Source of the DNA: Sandaracinus sp.
GTDB taxonomy: Bacteria; Myxococcota_A; Polyangia; Polyangiales; Houyiibacteriaceae
Assembly: GCA_020633125.1 (NCBI GenBank)
Contig: JACKEH010000005.1
Span: 62,001 to 126,000, forward strand
DNA length: 64,000 nt
Direction: 5' to 3'
Of the stretch, positions 48,361 through 57,457 are shown in pieces; the first letter of the stretch is position 1, and the number at the start of each line of letters is the position of its first letter. Position numbers and translations under genes: made by a program. A model generated the notes under the pieces. The model did no database searches and was not told the origin of the DNA. It worked only from the letters and a program-made list of their open reading frames with translations.

Positions 48361-48900
48361 TCAATCGATCGGCGGGTCCTCGCGCGTCGGCCCGGGGTTC
48401 GGCGCGAACCTTCGGCGCGGGGTTTCCTCGGGCGGCGGCTCGGGTTCGGCGACCGCGTTGGGGGCGATTCGGTGGGGGACGCGCTCGGGCGGAGGCTCCG
48501 GGTGGGCGACCGGATTGGCCGAGATCATCAGGGTGGGCTCCACGGGCTCGGGTGGAGGCGTGTTCTCGGGCACGGGGTTGGCGCGACCTTCGACTTCGAT
48601 GCCCCCCAAGGCTTCGAGCAGCCGCCGATCGATCTCCGCCTGGTCTTGCTCGGTGAGCCCTTCCCGTAGCGCCCCGCCGTTGGCTCCCACCGGCACGGGC
48701 TCGTGCTCGGTTCGTGGAAGCGGGACACCCGCGCCCTCCACCGTGGCCGGCTGTTCGCCCACCGGATTGGGTGGGGGCTCGATGTACGCGGTGTTGACGT
48801 TCGGGGGTTCCGCGTCTTCGCAGCCCACCACGAGGGGCGCGCTCACGAGCAACGCGCTTCCGACCACGAACCGCAAACGCTTGGGCTTCGATCCGAGCAT
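48361..48900 (-). CDS. Small Pro-rich lipoprotein, trio member 3
   Basis: A 179-residue lipoprotein from ATG 48900. The signal LRFVVGSALLVSAPLVVGC closely matches the other two. The mature part is Pro/Glu-rich with P-P-N-V-N-T-A-Y, a short helix (EGLTEQDQAEIDRRLLEALG) and then P-E-P-P-P-E repeats ending in RRRFAPNPGPTREDPPID. Likely a paralogue that has gained extra segments. No function is known. Confidence 0.7.
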   Translation of the reverse strand: MLGSKPKRLRFVVGSALLVSAPLVVGCEDAEPPNVNTAYIEPPPNPVGEQPATVEGAGVPLPRTEHEPVPVGANGGALREGLTEQDQAEIDRRLLEALGGIEVEGRANPVPENTPPPEPVEPTLMISANPVAHPEPPPERVPHRIAPNAVAEPEPPPEETPRRRFAPNPGPTREDPPID

Positions 48901-48993
48901 CTCCCCACCTCCGTCGGCGTCGAGGGTGCCGACAACGGGCGAGGGACCGCAAGCGACCGAGGGATCTTGGGTCGAATCCGTTCGACGCGATCA

Positions 48994-49149
48994 GAGCACG
49001 CCCCACTTGCACGAATCCGATCCGTGCGGGTGGAGGCGTTGCTCGGTGGTGGGAGGGGGCCCCAATCCGGCTCCGCCGGTTGGGGGAGGGAGCGCGTCGC
49101 TCCCTCCGGAAAGGAGGAGAGCGGGAATCAGTGCAACTGATGCCCGCTC
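48994..49149. repeat. Four-hairpin extragenic element, copy B
   Basis: Same order of hairpins as copy A: 48994-49044 (long stem, now with bulges and wobbles), 49060-49085 (core identical, CCCCAATCCGG and CCGGTTGGGG), 49086-49106 (GAGGGAGCG with CGCTCCCTC) and 49119-49149. It ends directly at the stop codon of the next gene (49150). Confidence 0.85.
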
Positions 49150-50013
49150 TCAGACCGGACGGAGCCGTCGAAGGCGCGCGACCTGGCCTCGTCCCGGGCC
49201 GGGATCGATCGGAGGCAACGCGGTCACGAGCTTCTCGATCCACGGCGACGCGTGAATCATCGCGGCCTCCGCGTGAAGCTCGGAGAAGCCTGCCTGCTCG
49301 AAGACGAGCAGCATCCAATAGATGCCGCCGAAGCCACGGGCGAGCAGCGCGCATTCGGGGTCGTGCACCACGAGCCGCGTGCCGTTCGGATCCCGCTGCA
49401 CGCTCTCGCGGAGCGCGGTCATCGCAACGAAGGTGCGGAGCGCTTGGCGCCATTCGTTCGGCGTTCGTTCGTGCCCGTCGGCTGCGTCGCGGATCTGGGC
49501 CACCGTGCGCACGAGCTCTTCGGGGAGCGCTTCGCGGCTCTTCTCGCCCGCGAGGAAAGGCACGAGGTCGAGGCCGATCGCGTTCGCCATCGCCACGCCT
49601 TCGGCGGCCACCCGCGCGGCATCGAGGTCTTCGGGCCCACGCTGCGCTTCCGACGAGCCCCAGACCACGGGAGAGCCCTCGTCGATCACCAACGCCCGGT
49701 GGGCGCCCGACTGTTGCGCCAGAATCTCGAGCGCGTCGTCGAGCGCGCGTTGCGGCTCGAGGCCTCGCCGCGGCGGCTTCGAGTCCCGCGGCTCGAGCGT
49801 GGTGGGGAAGGCGCGCACGAACGCACGAAGCTTCTCGCGAAGCGCCTCGGCTTCTTCGGCGGGCGCCTCGTCGAAGATCACGACGAGGCGTCGCTCGCCG
49901 AGCGGGCACCAGATCACGTCCTCGCCCGGTTCGCGTCCCCCGATCTCGTAGCGCGCGTCGTCCGCGCCCAGCTCGCGACGGACGATCTCCAGAAACCGAA
50001 GCGGATCTTCCAC
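49150..50013 (-). CDS. Roadblock-like soluble protein, function unknown
   Basis: About 287 residues from a GTG at 50013; a TTG at 50049 would add 12 residues, and a TGGAGG sits between the two, so the start is not settled. The N-terminal half is alpha/beta (EDVIWCPLGERRLVVIFDEAP), and near residue 95 the block DALEILAQQSGAHRALVIDEGSPVVWG resembles roadblock/LC7 folds. The C-terminal half is helical with VARGFGGIYWMLLVFEQAG-like hydrophobic runs (part). No catalytic motif is seen. Copy B of the four-hairpin element lies directly behind it. Confidence 0.62.
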   Translation of the reverse strand: MEDPLRFLEIVRRELGADDARYEIGGREPGEDVIWCPLGERRLVVIFDEAPAEEAEALREKLRAFVRAFPTTLEPRDSKPPRRGLEPQRALDDALEILAQQSGAHRALVIDEGSPVVWGSSEAQRGPEDLDAARVAAEGVAMANAIGLDLVPFLAGEKSREALPEELVRTVAQIRDAADGHERTPNEWRQALRTFVAMTALRESVQRDPNGTRLVVHDPECALLARGFGGIYWMLLVFEQAGFSELHAEAAMIHASPWIEKLVTALPPIDPGPGRGQVARLRRLRPV

Positions 50014-50082
50014 GGGGGGAGCGTACTCGGTCGTCCCCGCCGCCTCCAAGGAAGCGAAGTGGAACGACCTTGGGTACGGCCT

Positions 50083-52062
50083 TCACTCTTCGGAGGCCGT
50101 CGAAGCCAGCTCGTCGAGCTCGGCGGCGTCGAGACCCTCGTCCGGGCTCGCCTCGACCTCGAGCTCCTCCCCGAGGTTCTCCATCGACTCCCGCGGCTCG
50201 AAGGTCGGCGCCGCCTCGCGCCCGAGGGTCTCGCGAATCGCCTTGGCTTGTTTGGCGCTCGCGCCCGCCGCGATCAGCGCTTCTTCGGTCGCGAGGCGAA
50301 TCGCTTCGAGCGAGCCCAGGCGCTGCAGCAAGCGCTGACGCGTGCGGGCTCCGACGCCCTTCACGTCTTCGAGCTCGCTGTGAAAGCGTCGCGCGGCCCC
50401 GCGTCGCAGGCGGATCGCGTTGCTGAAGCGATGGGCCTCGTCGCGCGCGTGCGCGAGCAGCTGCAACGCGGGCGTGTTGTGCACGGGGATCGCGTTCTTC
50501 GCGCCCGGCAGGTACACGCGGTCGACGACCTTCTCCTTGTTCGCGATCGGGCTCTCGCGTTCTTTGGCGAGGCCGACCACCGGGAAGGTCGGCACCTGCA
50601 GATCCGAGAGCACTGCGAGCGCGACGCCGAGCTGGCCCTTGCCGCCGTCGACGACGAAGAGGTCGGGAAGCTCCCAGCCGGCTTCCCCGTCACGCCCGCG
50701 CCGAAAGCGCCGCGAGAGCACCTCGTACATCGAGCCGTAGTCGTCGCCGCCCTTCGCGCGCTTCACGCGAAAGGAGCGGTAGCCCTTCTTGTCGGGCACG
50801 CCGTCCGTGAACGCGACGATCGCGGCGACCGCGTCCTCGCCGCCGAGGTGCGACACGTCGATGCACTCGATGCGCTGCGGCGGCTTGGGCAGGTGCAGGC
50901 GCTTCTGAATCTGCGCGAGCCGCTCGGCGACGTCGTTTTCCGCCACGCGTTTCTCGCGGAACGCATGCGCGGCGTTGTCCATCGCCATGTCGACGAGCTT
51001 TCGGCGCGCCTGGCGGTTCGGCACCACGATGCGCGGCGCCTTCTTGCCTTGGGCGCGGCGTGACTCGCCGAGCACTTCCGCCAGACCGTCCATCGCCTCG
51101 ATCGGCAGCGGCAGCACGATCTCGTCCGGCACCGAGGCGCGCGCGTACCACTCGCCGACGAAGTGCGCGACGAGCTCGTCGTCCGGGAGCGAGACGCCAC
51201 GCAGATCGAAGGTGCGCACGCCCACCAGGCGGCCACCCCGCACGAGCAGCACCGCCACCTCGGCTTGGTCCGCCTGGCGGAAATAGCCCAGCACGTCTTG
51301 GTCGAGGTCCTTCACCGTCGCGACGCGCTGATCCTCGCGGGCGCGATCGACGGCGCGAATCTGGTCGCGGTAGAGCGCGGCGCGCTCGTACTCCATCGAG
51401 GTCGCGGCGACCTTCATGCGCTCGGTCAGCTCGTCGACGAGCTCGTCGTGCCGCCCGTCGAGGAAACGCGCGACGCTTCGCACCTGCAGCCCGTACTCCT
51501 CGCGATCGACCTCGTACACGCAGGGGCCGGGGCAACGTTTGATCTGGTATTGCAGGCAAGGCCGCGAGCGGTTGCGCAGCTCCGAGTCGGTGCACGTGCG
51601 GAGCTGGAAGTGCCGGTTCACGAGGCGCAGCGTCTGCCGCGCCGCCGTCGCGGAGTGGTAGGGCCCGAAGTAATGCGCGCCGTCGGGGCGCGGGCGCCGC
51701 ACCACTTCGAGACGCGGCCACTTGCCCTTCGGATCGAGCCGCAGCGACAGGTACTCCTTGTCGTCGCGGAGCTTCACGTTGTAGCGCGGCTGGTGCTCCT
51801 TGATGAGCTGGTTCTCCAGCAGCGCGGCTTCCTTCTCGGTGTCGGCGACGAAGGTCTCGATGTCGGTCAGCTCGTTCTCGAGCCGCGCGACGAAGGCGCG
51901 GACGTCGGAGCTCCCGGGCTGGAAATACGAGCGCACGCGCGAGCGCAGAGAGCGCGCCTTGCCGACGTAGATCACGACGTCGTTCGCGCCGCGAAAGACG
52001 TAGACACCGGGCTGCGTGGGCAGCGTCTCGAGCTTCTCCTGCACGCGCTCGGCGAGGGCCAT
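50083..52062 (-). CDS. uvrC: Excinuclease ABC subunit C
   Basis: A 659-residue nucleotide-excision-repair nuclease that makes both cuts around a DNA lesion with UvrAB. It has the GIY-YIG N-terminal nuclease (TQPGVYVFRGANDVVIYVGKARSLRSRV), a Cys cluster around CTDSELRNRSRPCLQYQIKRCPGPC (cited in part), a UVR motif (LTERMKVAATSMEYERAALYRDQI), the RNase-H-like C-terminal nuclease (IDVSHLGGEDAVAAIV and FVVDGGKGQL with acidic residues) and a tandem helix-hairpin-helix end (DVKGVGARTRQRLLQRLGSL). The acidic tail is longer than usual (~40 residues). Full length and intact. Confidence 0.97.
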   Translation of the reverse strand: MALAERVQEKLETLPTQPGVYVFRGANDVVIYVGKARSLRSRVRSYFQPGSSDVRAFVARLENELTDIETFVADTEKEAALLENQLIKEHQPRYNVKLRDDKEYLSLRLDPKGKWPRLEVVRRPRPDGAHYFGPYHSATAARQTLRLVNRHFQLRTCTDSELRNRSRPCLQYQIKRCPGPCVYEVDREEYGLQVRSVARFLDGRHDELVDELTERMKVAATSMEYERAALYRDQIRAVDRAREDQRVATVKDLDQDVLGYFRQADQAEVAVLLVRGGRLVGVRTFDLRGVSLPDDELVAHFVGEWYARASVPDEIVLPLPIEAMDGLAEVLGESRRAQGKKAPRIVVPNRQARRKLVDMAMDNAAHAFREKRVAENDVAERLAQIQKRLHLPKPPQRIECIDVSHLGGEDAVAAIVAFTDGVPDKKGYRSFRVKRAKGGDDYGSMYEVLSRRFRRGRDGEAGWELPDLFVVDGGKGQLGVALAVLSDLQVPTFPVVGLAKERESPIANKEKVVDRVYLPGAKNAIPVHNTPALQLLAHARDEAHRFSNAIRLRRGAARRFHSELEDVKGVGARTRQRLLQRLGSLEAIRLATEEALIAAGASAKQAKAIRETLGREAAPTFEPRESMENLGEELEVEASPDEGLDAAELDELASTASEE

Positions 52063-52184
52063 CCGCGGAGGATGGAGCCCCCCTGCGACGAGGCAAGGGC
52101 GCGAGCGGTGTTCGGAGCGCGCTCGCGTCGTTCTTTCCCGCGTCGAGCTGCTCTTTCGCGCGTCGGCTGCGTTATCGTCGCGCG

Positions 52185-52991
52185 ATGAATCGTGCGCTCG
52201 GGTGGGCCCTTCTCCTCGCGTTGGCGTGTGGTGTGTCGGCGTGTGACGAGGCGGCTTCGAGCCCCGCGCCGAGCGCCGAAGCGCCGCCCGAGGCGCCCGC
52301 GGAAGAACCGGCCGAGGCCCTGCCGCCGCGTGCATGGCTCGACGAGCTCGAGAACGCGGGACCGCTCGTGCGCCTCGGCGAGCTGAACGTGCCGGCCGGA
52401 CAGCGCGCGCGCGTCGCAGCGGACGCGTGCACCGAGGTCTTCGTGCGGGTCGTCGAAGGCGCGCTCGAGGGCCACGACGCGAGCGCGACGCTGCTCGCGC
52501 GCGCGCCCTTCGAAGTTCGCGCCGCGACCGATTCGCGGGTCGTGGTGGCGGCCGTGCGTCCGGAAGACGCGCCCTTCGGCGCCGAGTGCACGCGCGTGGA
52601 GACGGCCCCGCTCACGGCCTTGCCGGCGCCCGAGGTGCTTCCGTTCGCCGGCGGCAAGCTTCGTGTTCGCATCTTCGTCGACGAGGGCATGGGCGCACGC
52701 TTCGGCGCCTTCTCTTCGCTCGACGGAGACGCCGATCTTCCGGTGCCCCCGCACGTGCACGAAGGCAGCGTGGAATCGCTCCGCATCGTGGAGGGCGACG
52801 GAACGATGCTGCAGGGCGAAGACGAGTCGCCGATCGCGCCGGGTCGCGTGCTCTACGTGCCGCCGAACGTGCGCCACGGCTACACGCCGGGGACCACCAA
52901 GCTCGTGGCCTACCAGGTCTACGCACCCGGCGGCCCGGAGCAGCGCTTTCGCACGCCGCCCACGCCGCCTGCGTTCGCGCCTCGTCCCTGA
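52185..52991 (+). CDS. Cupin-domain lipoprotein
   Basis: A 268-residue lipoprotein (signal ending ACGVSAC). After an Ala/Pro/Glu linker there are two beta-rich halves; the second is a clear cupin: PVPPHVHEGSVESLRIVEGDGTML and PIAPGRVLYVPPNVRHGYTPG give the two cupin motifs with His ligands (H-x-H...E and a later H). The first half (LVRLGELNVPAGQRARV, EGALEGHDASATLL) looks like a second, degenerate cupin without the His set. A bicupin with one metal site is likely; the ligand or reaction is unknown. Exported, lipid-anchored cupins are uncommon. Confidence 0.85.
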   Translation: MNRALGWALLLALACGVSACDEAASSPAPSAEAPPEAPAEEPAEALPPRAWLDELENAGPLVRLGELNVPAGQRARVAADACTEVFVRVVEGALEGHDASATLLARAPFEVRAATDSRVVVAAVRPEDAPFGAECTRVETAPLTALPAPEVLPFAGGKLRVRIFVDEGMGARFGAFSSLDGDADLPVPPHVHEGSVESLRIVEGDGTMLQGEDESPIAPGRVLYVPPNVRHGYTPGTTKLVAYQVYAPGGPEQRFRTPPTPPAFAPRP

Positions 52992-53118
52992 GCTCCGGCG
53001 TTCGACGTTCGTCGACGTAGCGCTCGAGCGCGTGCCTGCTTTCCACCTGGTTCGACGAACGTCGCGGTCGACCGCGCGTCTGCCCTCGACCCGCTTCGGC
53101 GCTCGGACCGCGCGGTGC

Positions 53119-54300
53119 TCAATCGCGCGGTCGCAGCGACGCGTCGAAGCGGTGCAACGTGTGGTCGGTCCAGACGAAGACGTGCGCGTCGTCGACGCCC
53201 AGACCCTGAGCGCCCGGCACCGCGAGCTCCGTCTCTCCCGACATCACGGTCTCGCCCTTTCGCGAGACCACGACGTCACCGACGAACGCGATCTCGTCCG
53301 CGCCGTCGACCTGCATCGTCGCTTCGGTGGCGCCGAGCGCGAAAGCATCGAAGCCGCCGTTGGCGCACGGCGCGACGAGCCAGCCCGGCACGAGTCGCAG
53401 GTCGGTGGTGCCGAGCGAGGCGGGAAGGGCGAAGCCGCCCGCGAGCCCTTCGTCGCTCACGCGCTGCATCGCGCGCTCGCCCGACGGGGCGGTGACCACC
53501 AGCCAGTCGCCTTCGCACGCATGCACGGCGATCGGCATGCCGTCTCCGAGAAGCTCGGGCTCGTGGCCGTCGCGGTGTCGCATGAGGCCGTTCGGGTGAC
53601 CGACGTAGATCGCGTCGTTCGTCGCGCACCAGCCGTGCGGAAGCGCGCCGAGCTCACGCACGCTTCCATCGCGCGCGACCACACGAAGCGTTCCGTCCCC
53701 GGTGGCGATCGCGAGCGCGTCGCCCGTCGGCATCGCGGCGCGTGCTCCCTCGCCGCCCGGCAGCTCGACCCGTCCGAGCTCTTCGCCCGTGCGCGACAGC
53801 GTGATCACCTCGGGGCTCGGCCCACCGACGACGACGAAGAGCGTCTCTCCGACCGCGAAGAGCGAGCGCTCTGCGAAGGCCGGCACACCCTGCGGGTTCT
53901 CCTCCGGCGTCTCGTGGGTGCCGCGACCGCCGCGCCAACGGAACTCGCCCGTCGCGTGATCGAAGGCGTGCACCTCCACGTGACCGCGGGCCTCTCGTGC
54001 GCGAAGCACGACGTGATCGCCGAAGCGCGTGATCGAAGGGCTCTCGGGCACGCCGAAGAGGGCTTCGCTCCAGCGTTGGCGCGGGCCGTCCTCCACCACG
54101 AGGTGTACGTAGCCGCGTTCTTCGAAGCCGCGTCGGAGGAGCGCCACGTCGCCCTCGCCGATCGGGGCTGCCGCCATGATGGGGCCGCGTGGCTCGCGCT
54201 TGCTCCACCACATCGTGAAAGCGAAGCCGACGACGCCGAGGATGAGCACGGCGAGCCCGAGCACGACGAGGGGACCACGGACACGTTTGGTTTCGGGCAT
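53119..54300 (-). CDS. Membrane-anchored beta-propeller-like protein
   Basis: A 393-residue protein with one N-terminal membrane span (residues ~10-30, GPLVVLGLAVLILGVVGFAF), so the bulk is periplasmic. The rest is built of ~40-residue beta-sheet units with repeated D-G-x-V and G-D-x-L turns (VHAFDHATGEFRWRGG, TLSRTGEELGRVELPGG, VVARDGSVRELGALPHG), like a PQQ/WD40-type propeller. No PQQ or catalytic residues are evident. It lies 57 nt downstream of the sulfatase-like gene on the same strand and may be co-transcribed with it. Confidence 0.72.
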   Translation of the reverse strand: MPETKRVRGPLVVLGLAVLILGVVGFAFTMWWSKREPRGPIMAAAPIGEGDVALLRRGFEERGYVHLVVEDGPRQRWSEALFGVPESPSITRFGDHVVLRAREARGHVEVHAFDHATGEFRWRGGRGTHETPEENPQGVPAFAERSLFAVGETLFVVVGGPSPEVITLSRTGEELGRVELPGGEGARAAMPTGDALAIATGDGTLRVVARDGSVRELGALPHGWCATNDAIYVGHPNGLMRHRDGHEPELLGDGMPIAVHACEGDWLVVTAPSGERAMQRVSDEGLAGGFALPASLGTTDLRLVPGWLVAPCANGGFDAFALGATEATMQVDGADEIAFVGDVVVSRKGETVMSGETELAVPGAQGLGVDDAHVFVWTDHTLHRFDASLRPRD

Positions 54301-54356
54301 GACGAAGAACGAGGTCGAAGGGAGCCGACGGCTGGTAGGGCCATCGTGGGAAAGGC

Positions 54357-56582
54357 TCAATGCGGACGTTGGGTTCCGACGTAACCGAGCGCACGAAGCT
54401 GCGCGTCGGTCTCCGGATCGATCTCCGTGGTCTCGCGTTGGTGGCGACCCGCGGTGGCGCCGCGAAGCGCGAGCCCGAGCAGACCACGCAGGTAACGCAC
54501 GGTGAGCGGGCGCTCGGCCGCCACGTCCGTGTGCTCTTCGGGATCGGCCTGCAGGTCGTAGAGCATCCAGCGGCGGTGGGTGCGCTGAATCAGCTTGTAG
54601 CGACCGACGGTGACGGCGCGCCAACCCTCCATGAAGCCCGCGACGTTCGGGTGCGGGGCGTCGCTCGGAATGCCGCGCAGGAGCGGAAGCAACGAACGAC
54701 CCGCGAGCCCCTCGGGACGTTCGCGACCGAGCGCGTCGAGCACCGTCGGCATCACGTCGACGAGCCCCGCCGGCTCCGTCACGCGCACCGGCTCGTCGAT
54801 GCCGGGCACCCGCATGACGAAGGGCACGTGCAGCAGCTCTTCGAAGAGCGAGTGGCCGTGGCCGACGCTGTCGTGGTCGAAGAACTCTTCGCCGTGGTCG
54901 GCGACGAACGCGACGACGGTCTCGTCCGCGAGCCCACGCCGCTCGAGCCCCTCGAGCATCGCGGCGAAGTGGGTGTCGTGGTAGGTGATCTCGCCGTCGT
55001 AGAGCGCCTCGAGCCGCTGTTTGTCGCGGTCCTGCAGGCGAATCCGGCCGATCTTGATCTTCTCGAGCAGCTCGCGGTCGCGCGTGAAGTCGACCGGCCC
55101 GTGGTAGGGCTCGGCGTCGTACATCGCGAGCACCTCTTCCGGCGGGATGTACGGAACGTGCGGATCGATGGTGTGCACGTAGAGGAAGAAGGGCTTGTCG
55201 CTCGGGCGCCCGTCGAGCCATTCGAGCACGTCAGCGGCCACGAACGACGCCGCGGTGCGACGGCCTTCGCGGATGTAGTTGCGCCACGTGCTCCAGCCTT
55301 GCTGGAAGCCGAACTTGTCCGAGACGTAGCCGTTGCAGACGAAGGCGCCGGTGTGAAAGCCCGCGTCCTTCAGGTTCTCGCTCAGCATCTCGACGCTGCG
55401 CGGAAGGACCGCTTCGCCGCTCGTCGCCGTGTGTTGCCACGGGAGCAAGCCCGAGAGCAGCGTCGCGACCGAAGGCTTCGTCCAGTTCTCCTGCGTGTAG
55501 CCGCGCTCGAAGACGGCGGCGCTGCGCGTCCAACGATCGAGCCCCGGCGTCTGCACACGCGTCTGCGGATTCCACGGGCGCAGCTTGTCGGCGCGCACCG
55601 TGTCCACGAGGTAGACGAGCACGTTCTTCGCGGGGCGAAGCGTGCGCTCGACGTGCTCGGCCTCGAAGGTCACGACGCGCGGCCGCGTGATTCGCGCGTC
55701 GGCTTCGGCGGAGAGCTCGAGACGCACCAGCTTGCCCGCGAGTCGCGCGAGGTCGACGTCGAGCGTGCCTTCGTGGCGGCCGAGGTCCGTGACCGCGCCG
55801 CCTTCTTCGATCGCGCGCACAGCGACGGGACCGCTGGTCTCGCCGACGAGGTACGCGCCCTCGAAGACCTCGAAGGTGTATCGAAGCGAATGCCCGCCCG
55901 GCAGCGCGAGCGCGTCGCCAGCGTGAGGCCTCGGCGGCGCTTCGTCGGGTTGCGGCTCACCGGCCGGCGCGAGGCGCAGCCAATCGAGCGCGAGGCCGGC
56001 TTCGACGCCGTCCGAACGACCGCGCGACGAGACCCGCAGCTGCACCACGTTCTCCCCCGCGACGAGCTTGCCCTCGGGGATGGTCGCGCGAACCGTCGCG
56101 AAGGACCCGTCGCGCGGGAGCTGCGGGTACGCGACCGCGTCTTCGCCGACGTAGAGCGTGACGCGCCCGTCGCCGAACGCGCGGGCACGAAGCACGAGCT
56201 CGTGCGCGCCCGCGCTCGATACGGGAATCACCAGCTCGCCGATCACCCCGGGCAAGAGGGTGGTGGTGACGTCGCCGAAGCGGCGGTCGTCGCCGGTGCG
56301 GGTGCGCCAACCGCCGAGCGTGTACTTGGCGGCGCCGGGCTCTCCGAAGTCGATCAGGAGCGCGTCGCCTCGGTGCAGCTCGGCCCGGGCGAGGTGTTTG
56401 GTCAGGTCGAAACGAACGACCTCGTGCCCGCGCGAAGGAGACGCTTCGGGCGTTTCGGGGGTTGCAGCCCCCGGAGCTTCGGTCGTCGCCGAGGCTTCGG
56501 GGGAATCGTCGTCCCCACACGCCGCCGCCAAGCCCACGGCGGCGAGGGCGGAAAAGAGCACGATTGTCGAGAGCCGCCGCAT
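54357..56582 (-). CDS. Sulfatase/phosphoethanolamine-transferase superfamily lipoprotein
   Basis: A 741-residue lipoprotein (signal ending LAAACG; ATG at 56582 preferred over a GTG at 56600). The first ~320 residues are beta-rich accessory domains (GELVIPVSSAGAHELVLRAR). The catalytic alkaline-phosphatase-fold domain begins VLVYLVDTVRADKL (metal Asp). The nucleophile position is in QENWTKPSVATLLSGLLPWQ. The C-x-P-S-R of true sulfatases is replaced by T-x-P-S, so a Thr nucleophile as in phosphoglycerol/phosphoethanolamine transferases is likely. Further metal residues are in VHTIDPHVPY and FVADHGEEFFDHDSVGHGHSL. It probably hydrolyses or transfers a phosphate or sulfate ester at the cell surface. 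Confidence 0.88.
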   Translation of the reverse strand: MRRLSTIVLFSALAAVGLAAACGDDDSPEASATTEAPGAATPETPEASPSRGHEVVRFDLTKHLARAELHRGDALLIDFGEPGAAKYTLGGWRTRTGDDRRFGDVTTTLLPGVIGELVIPVSSAGAHELVLRARAFGDGRVTLYVGEDAVAYPQLPRDGSFATVRATIPEGKLVAGENVVQLRVSSRGRSDGVEAGLALDWLRLAPAGEPQPDEAPPRPHAGDALALPGGHSLRYTFEVFEGAYLVGETSGPVAVRAIEEGGAVTDLGRHEGTLDVDLARLAGKLVRLELSAEADARITRPRVVTFEAEHVERTLRPAKNVLVYLVDTVRADKLRPWNPQTRVQTPGLDRWTRSAAVFERGYTQENWTKPSVATLLSGLLPWQHTATSGEAVLPRSVEMLSENLKDAGFHTGAFVCNGYVSDKFGFQQGWSTWRNYIREGRRTAASFVAADVLEWLDGRPSDKPFFLYVHTIDPHVPYIPPEEVLAMYDAEPYHGPVDFTRDRELLEKIKIGRIRLQDRDKQRLEALYDGEITYHDTHFAAMLEGLERRGLADETVVAFVADHGEEFFDHDSVGHGHSLFEELLHVPFVMRVPGIDEPVRVTEPAGLVDVMPTVLDALGRERPEGLAGRSLLPLLRGIPSDAPHPNVAGFMEGWRAVTVGRYKLIQRTHRRWMLYDLQADPEEHTDVAAERPLTVRYLRGLLGLALRGATAGRHQRETTEIDPETDAQLRALGYVGTQRPH

Positions 56583-56778
56583 CGAAGCGGCACTTAGCAC
56601 GAAGGGCCCTCGCCGGGGGTCGCGCTGGGGTTTCGAGGGGCGCGAAGGTGGGCGATCACGGCGCGGTGGGGCCTGTCGTCCCGGGTCTACCGACCCCGCG
56701 CAACGTCACAGCCCCAGCACCGTTCACGAGATCACGAGGGAATCCGCTGGCTCGGTTGGTGCTCTGTCAGGCGTCCGC

Positions 56779-57324
56779 ATGACGATTCGCTTCCTCACGC
56801 CGGACCTCGAGCTCATGGACCGTGTGGCGCGCCGCGACGACGGAGCTTGGAACGAGCTCTCGACGCGCTTCGAGCGCCGCATCCGCCAGCAATGCCGCCG
56901 GGTGGTCGGCTCGGGACCCGATCTGGACGACGCGGTGCAGAGCGCCTTCCTCCAGATCTTGGTCTGCGCCCACCGCTTCGAAGGCCGCGGCCGACTCGAC
57001 GGCTGGATCCTCCGCATCGCGCGTTGGACCGCGCTCGAGCTTCGCTACGGACGCCGCGACCGCTTCCCGAGCGCGATGTTGCCCGACGAGCTGCCCGCCG
57101 CGCCGACTGCCGATCCGCACGCGGTGCCCGACAACGTCACGCGCCTCGACGAGGTCTGCCGCGAGTCGGTGGTGCTCCACTATTGGATGGGCATGACGGT
57201 GCCCGAGACCGCCGAGCACCTCGACTGCTCACCCAACACCGTGAAGAGCCGCTTGAAGCGCTCGCTGCGGTTGTTGCGCGAGGCGATCGAGGCCGAGACG
57301 GCGCGCGAGCGTCGGGCCGCCTGA
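56779..57324 (+). CDS. ECF-type RNA polymerase sigma factor
   Basis: A 181-residue sigma-70 family factor of the extracytoplasmic-function class. Region 2 is DDAVQSAFLQILVCAHRFEGRGRLDGWILRIARW (given in part; the R-L-D-G-W-I-L-R-I-A-R-W block contacts the -10 element). Region 4 is LHYWMGMTVPETAEHLDCSPNTVKSRLKRSLRLL (helix-turn-helix ETAEHLDCSPNTVKSRLKRS). No anti-sigma gene lies downstream in the same direction. It is divergent from the sulfatase-like gene, with a 196-nt intergenic region that could hold its promoter and targets. Confidence 0.93.
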   Translation: MTIRFLTPDLELMDRVARRDDGAWNELSTRFERRIRQQCRRVVGSGPDLDDAVQSAFLQILVCAHRFEGRGRLDGWILRIARWTALELRYGRRDRFPSAMLPDELPAAPTADPHAVPDNVTRLDEVCRESVVLHYWMGMTVPETAEHLDCSPNTVKSRLKRSLRLLREAIEAETARERRAA

Positions 57325-57457
57325 GTCGACGAAGCGAGACGCGACACCCTCGGTCCCACGACGCATCCGATGCGGCGGGGCTACCGAGGGTGCGATCGTC
57401 GTCGGCCTCCGCTGCTCGCGCGGTCGCGGGGAAGAGAGGCCCGCTCGCGCGCCAACC

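Noticed and set aside
57325..57457. Anti-sigma factor gene behind the ECF sigma gene
   Set aside because: The 130-nt gap is too short and the next gene is on the other strand; plus-strand frames there have no membrane segment or zinc motif.
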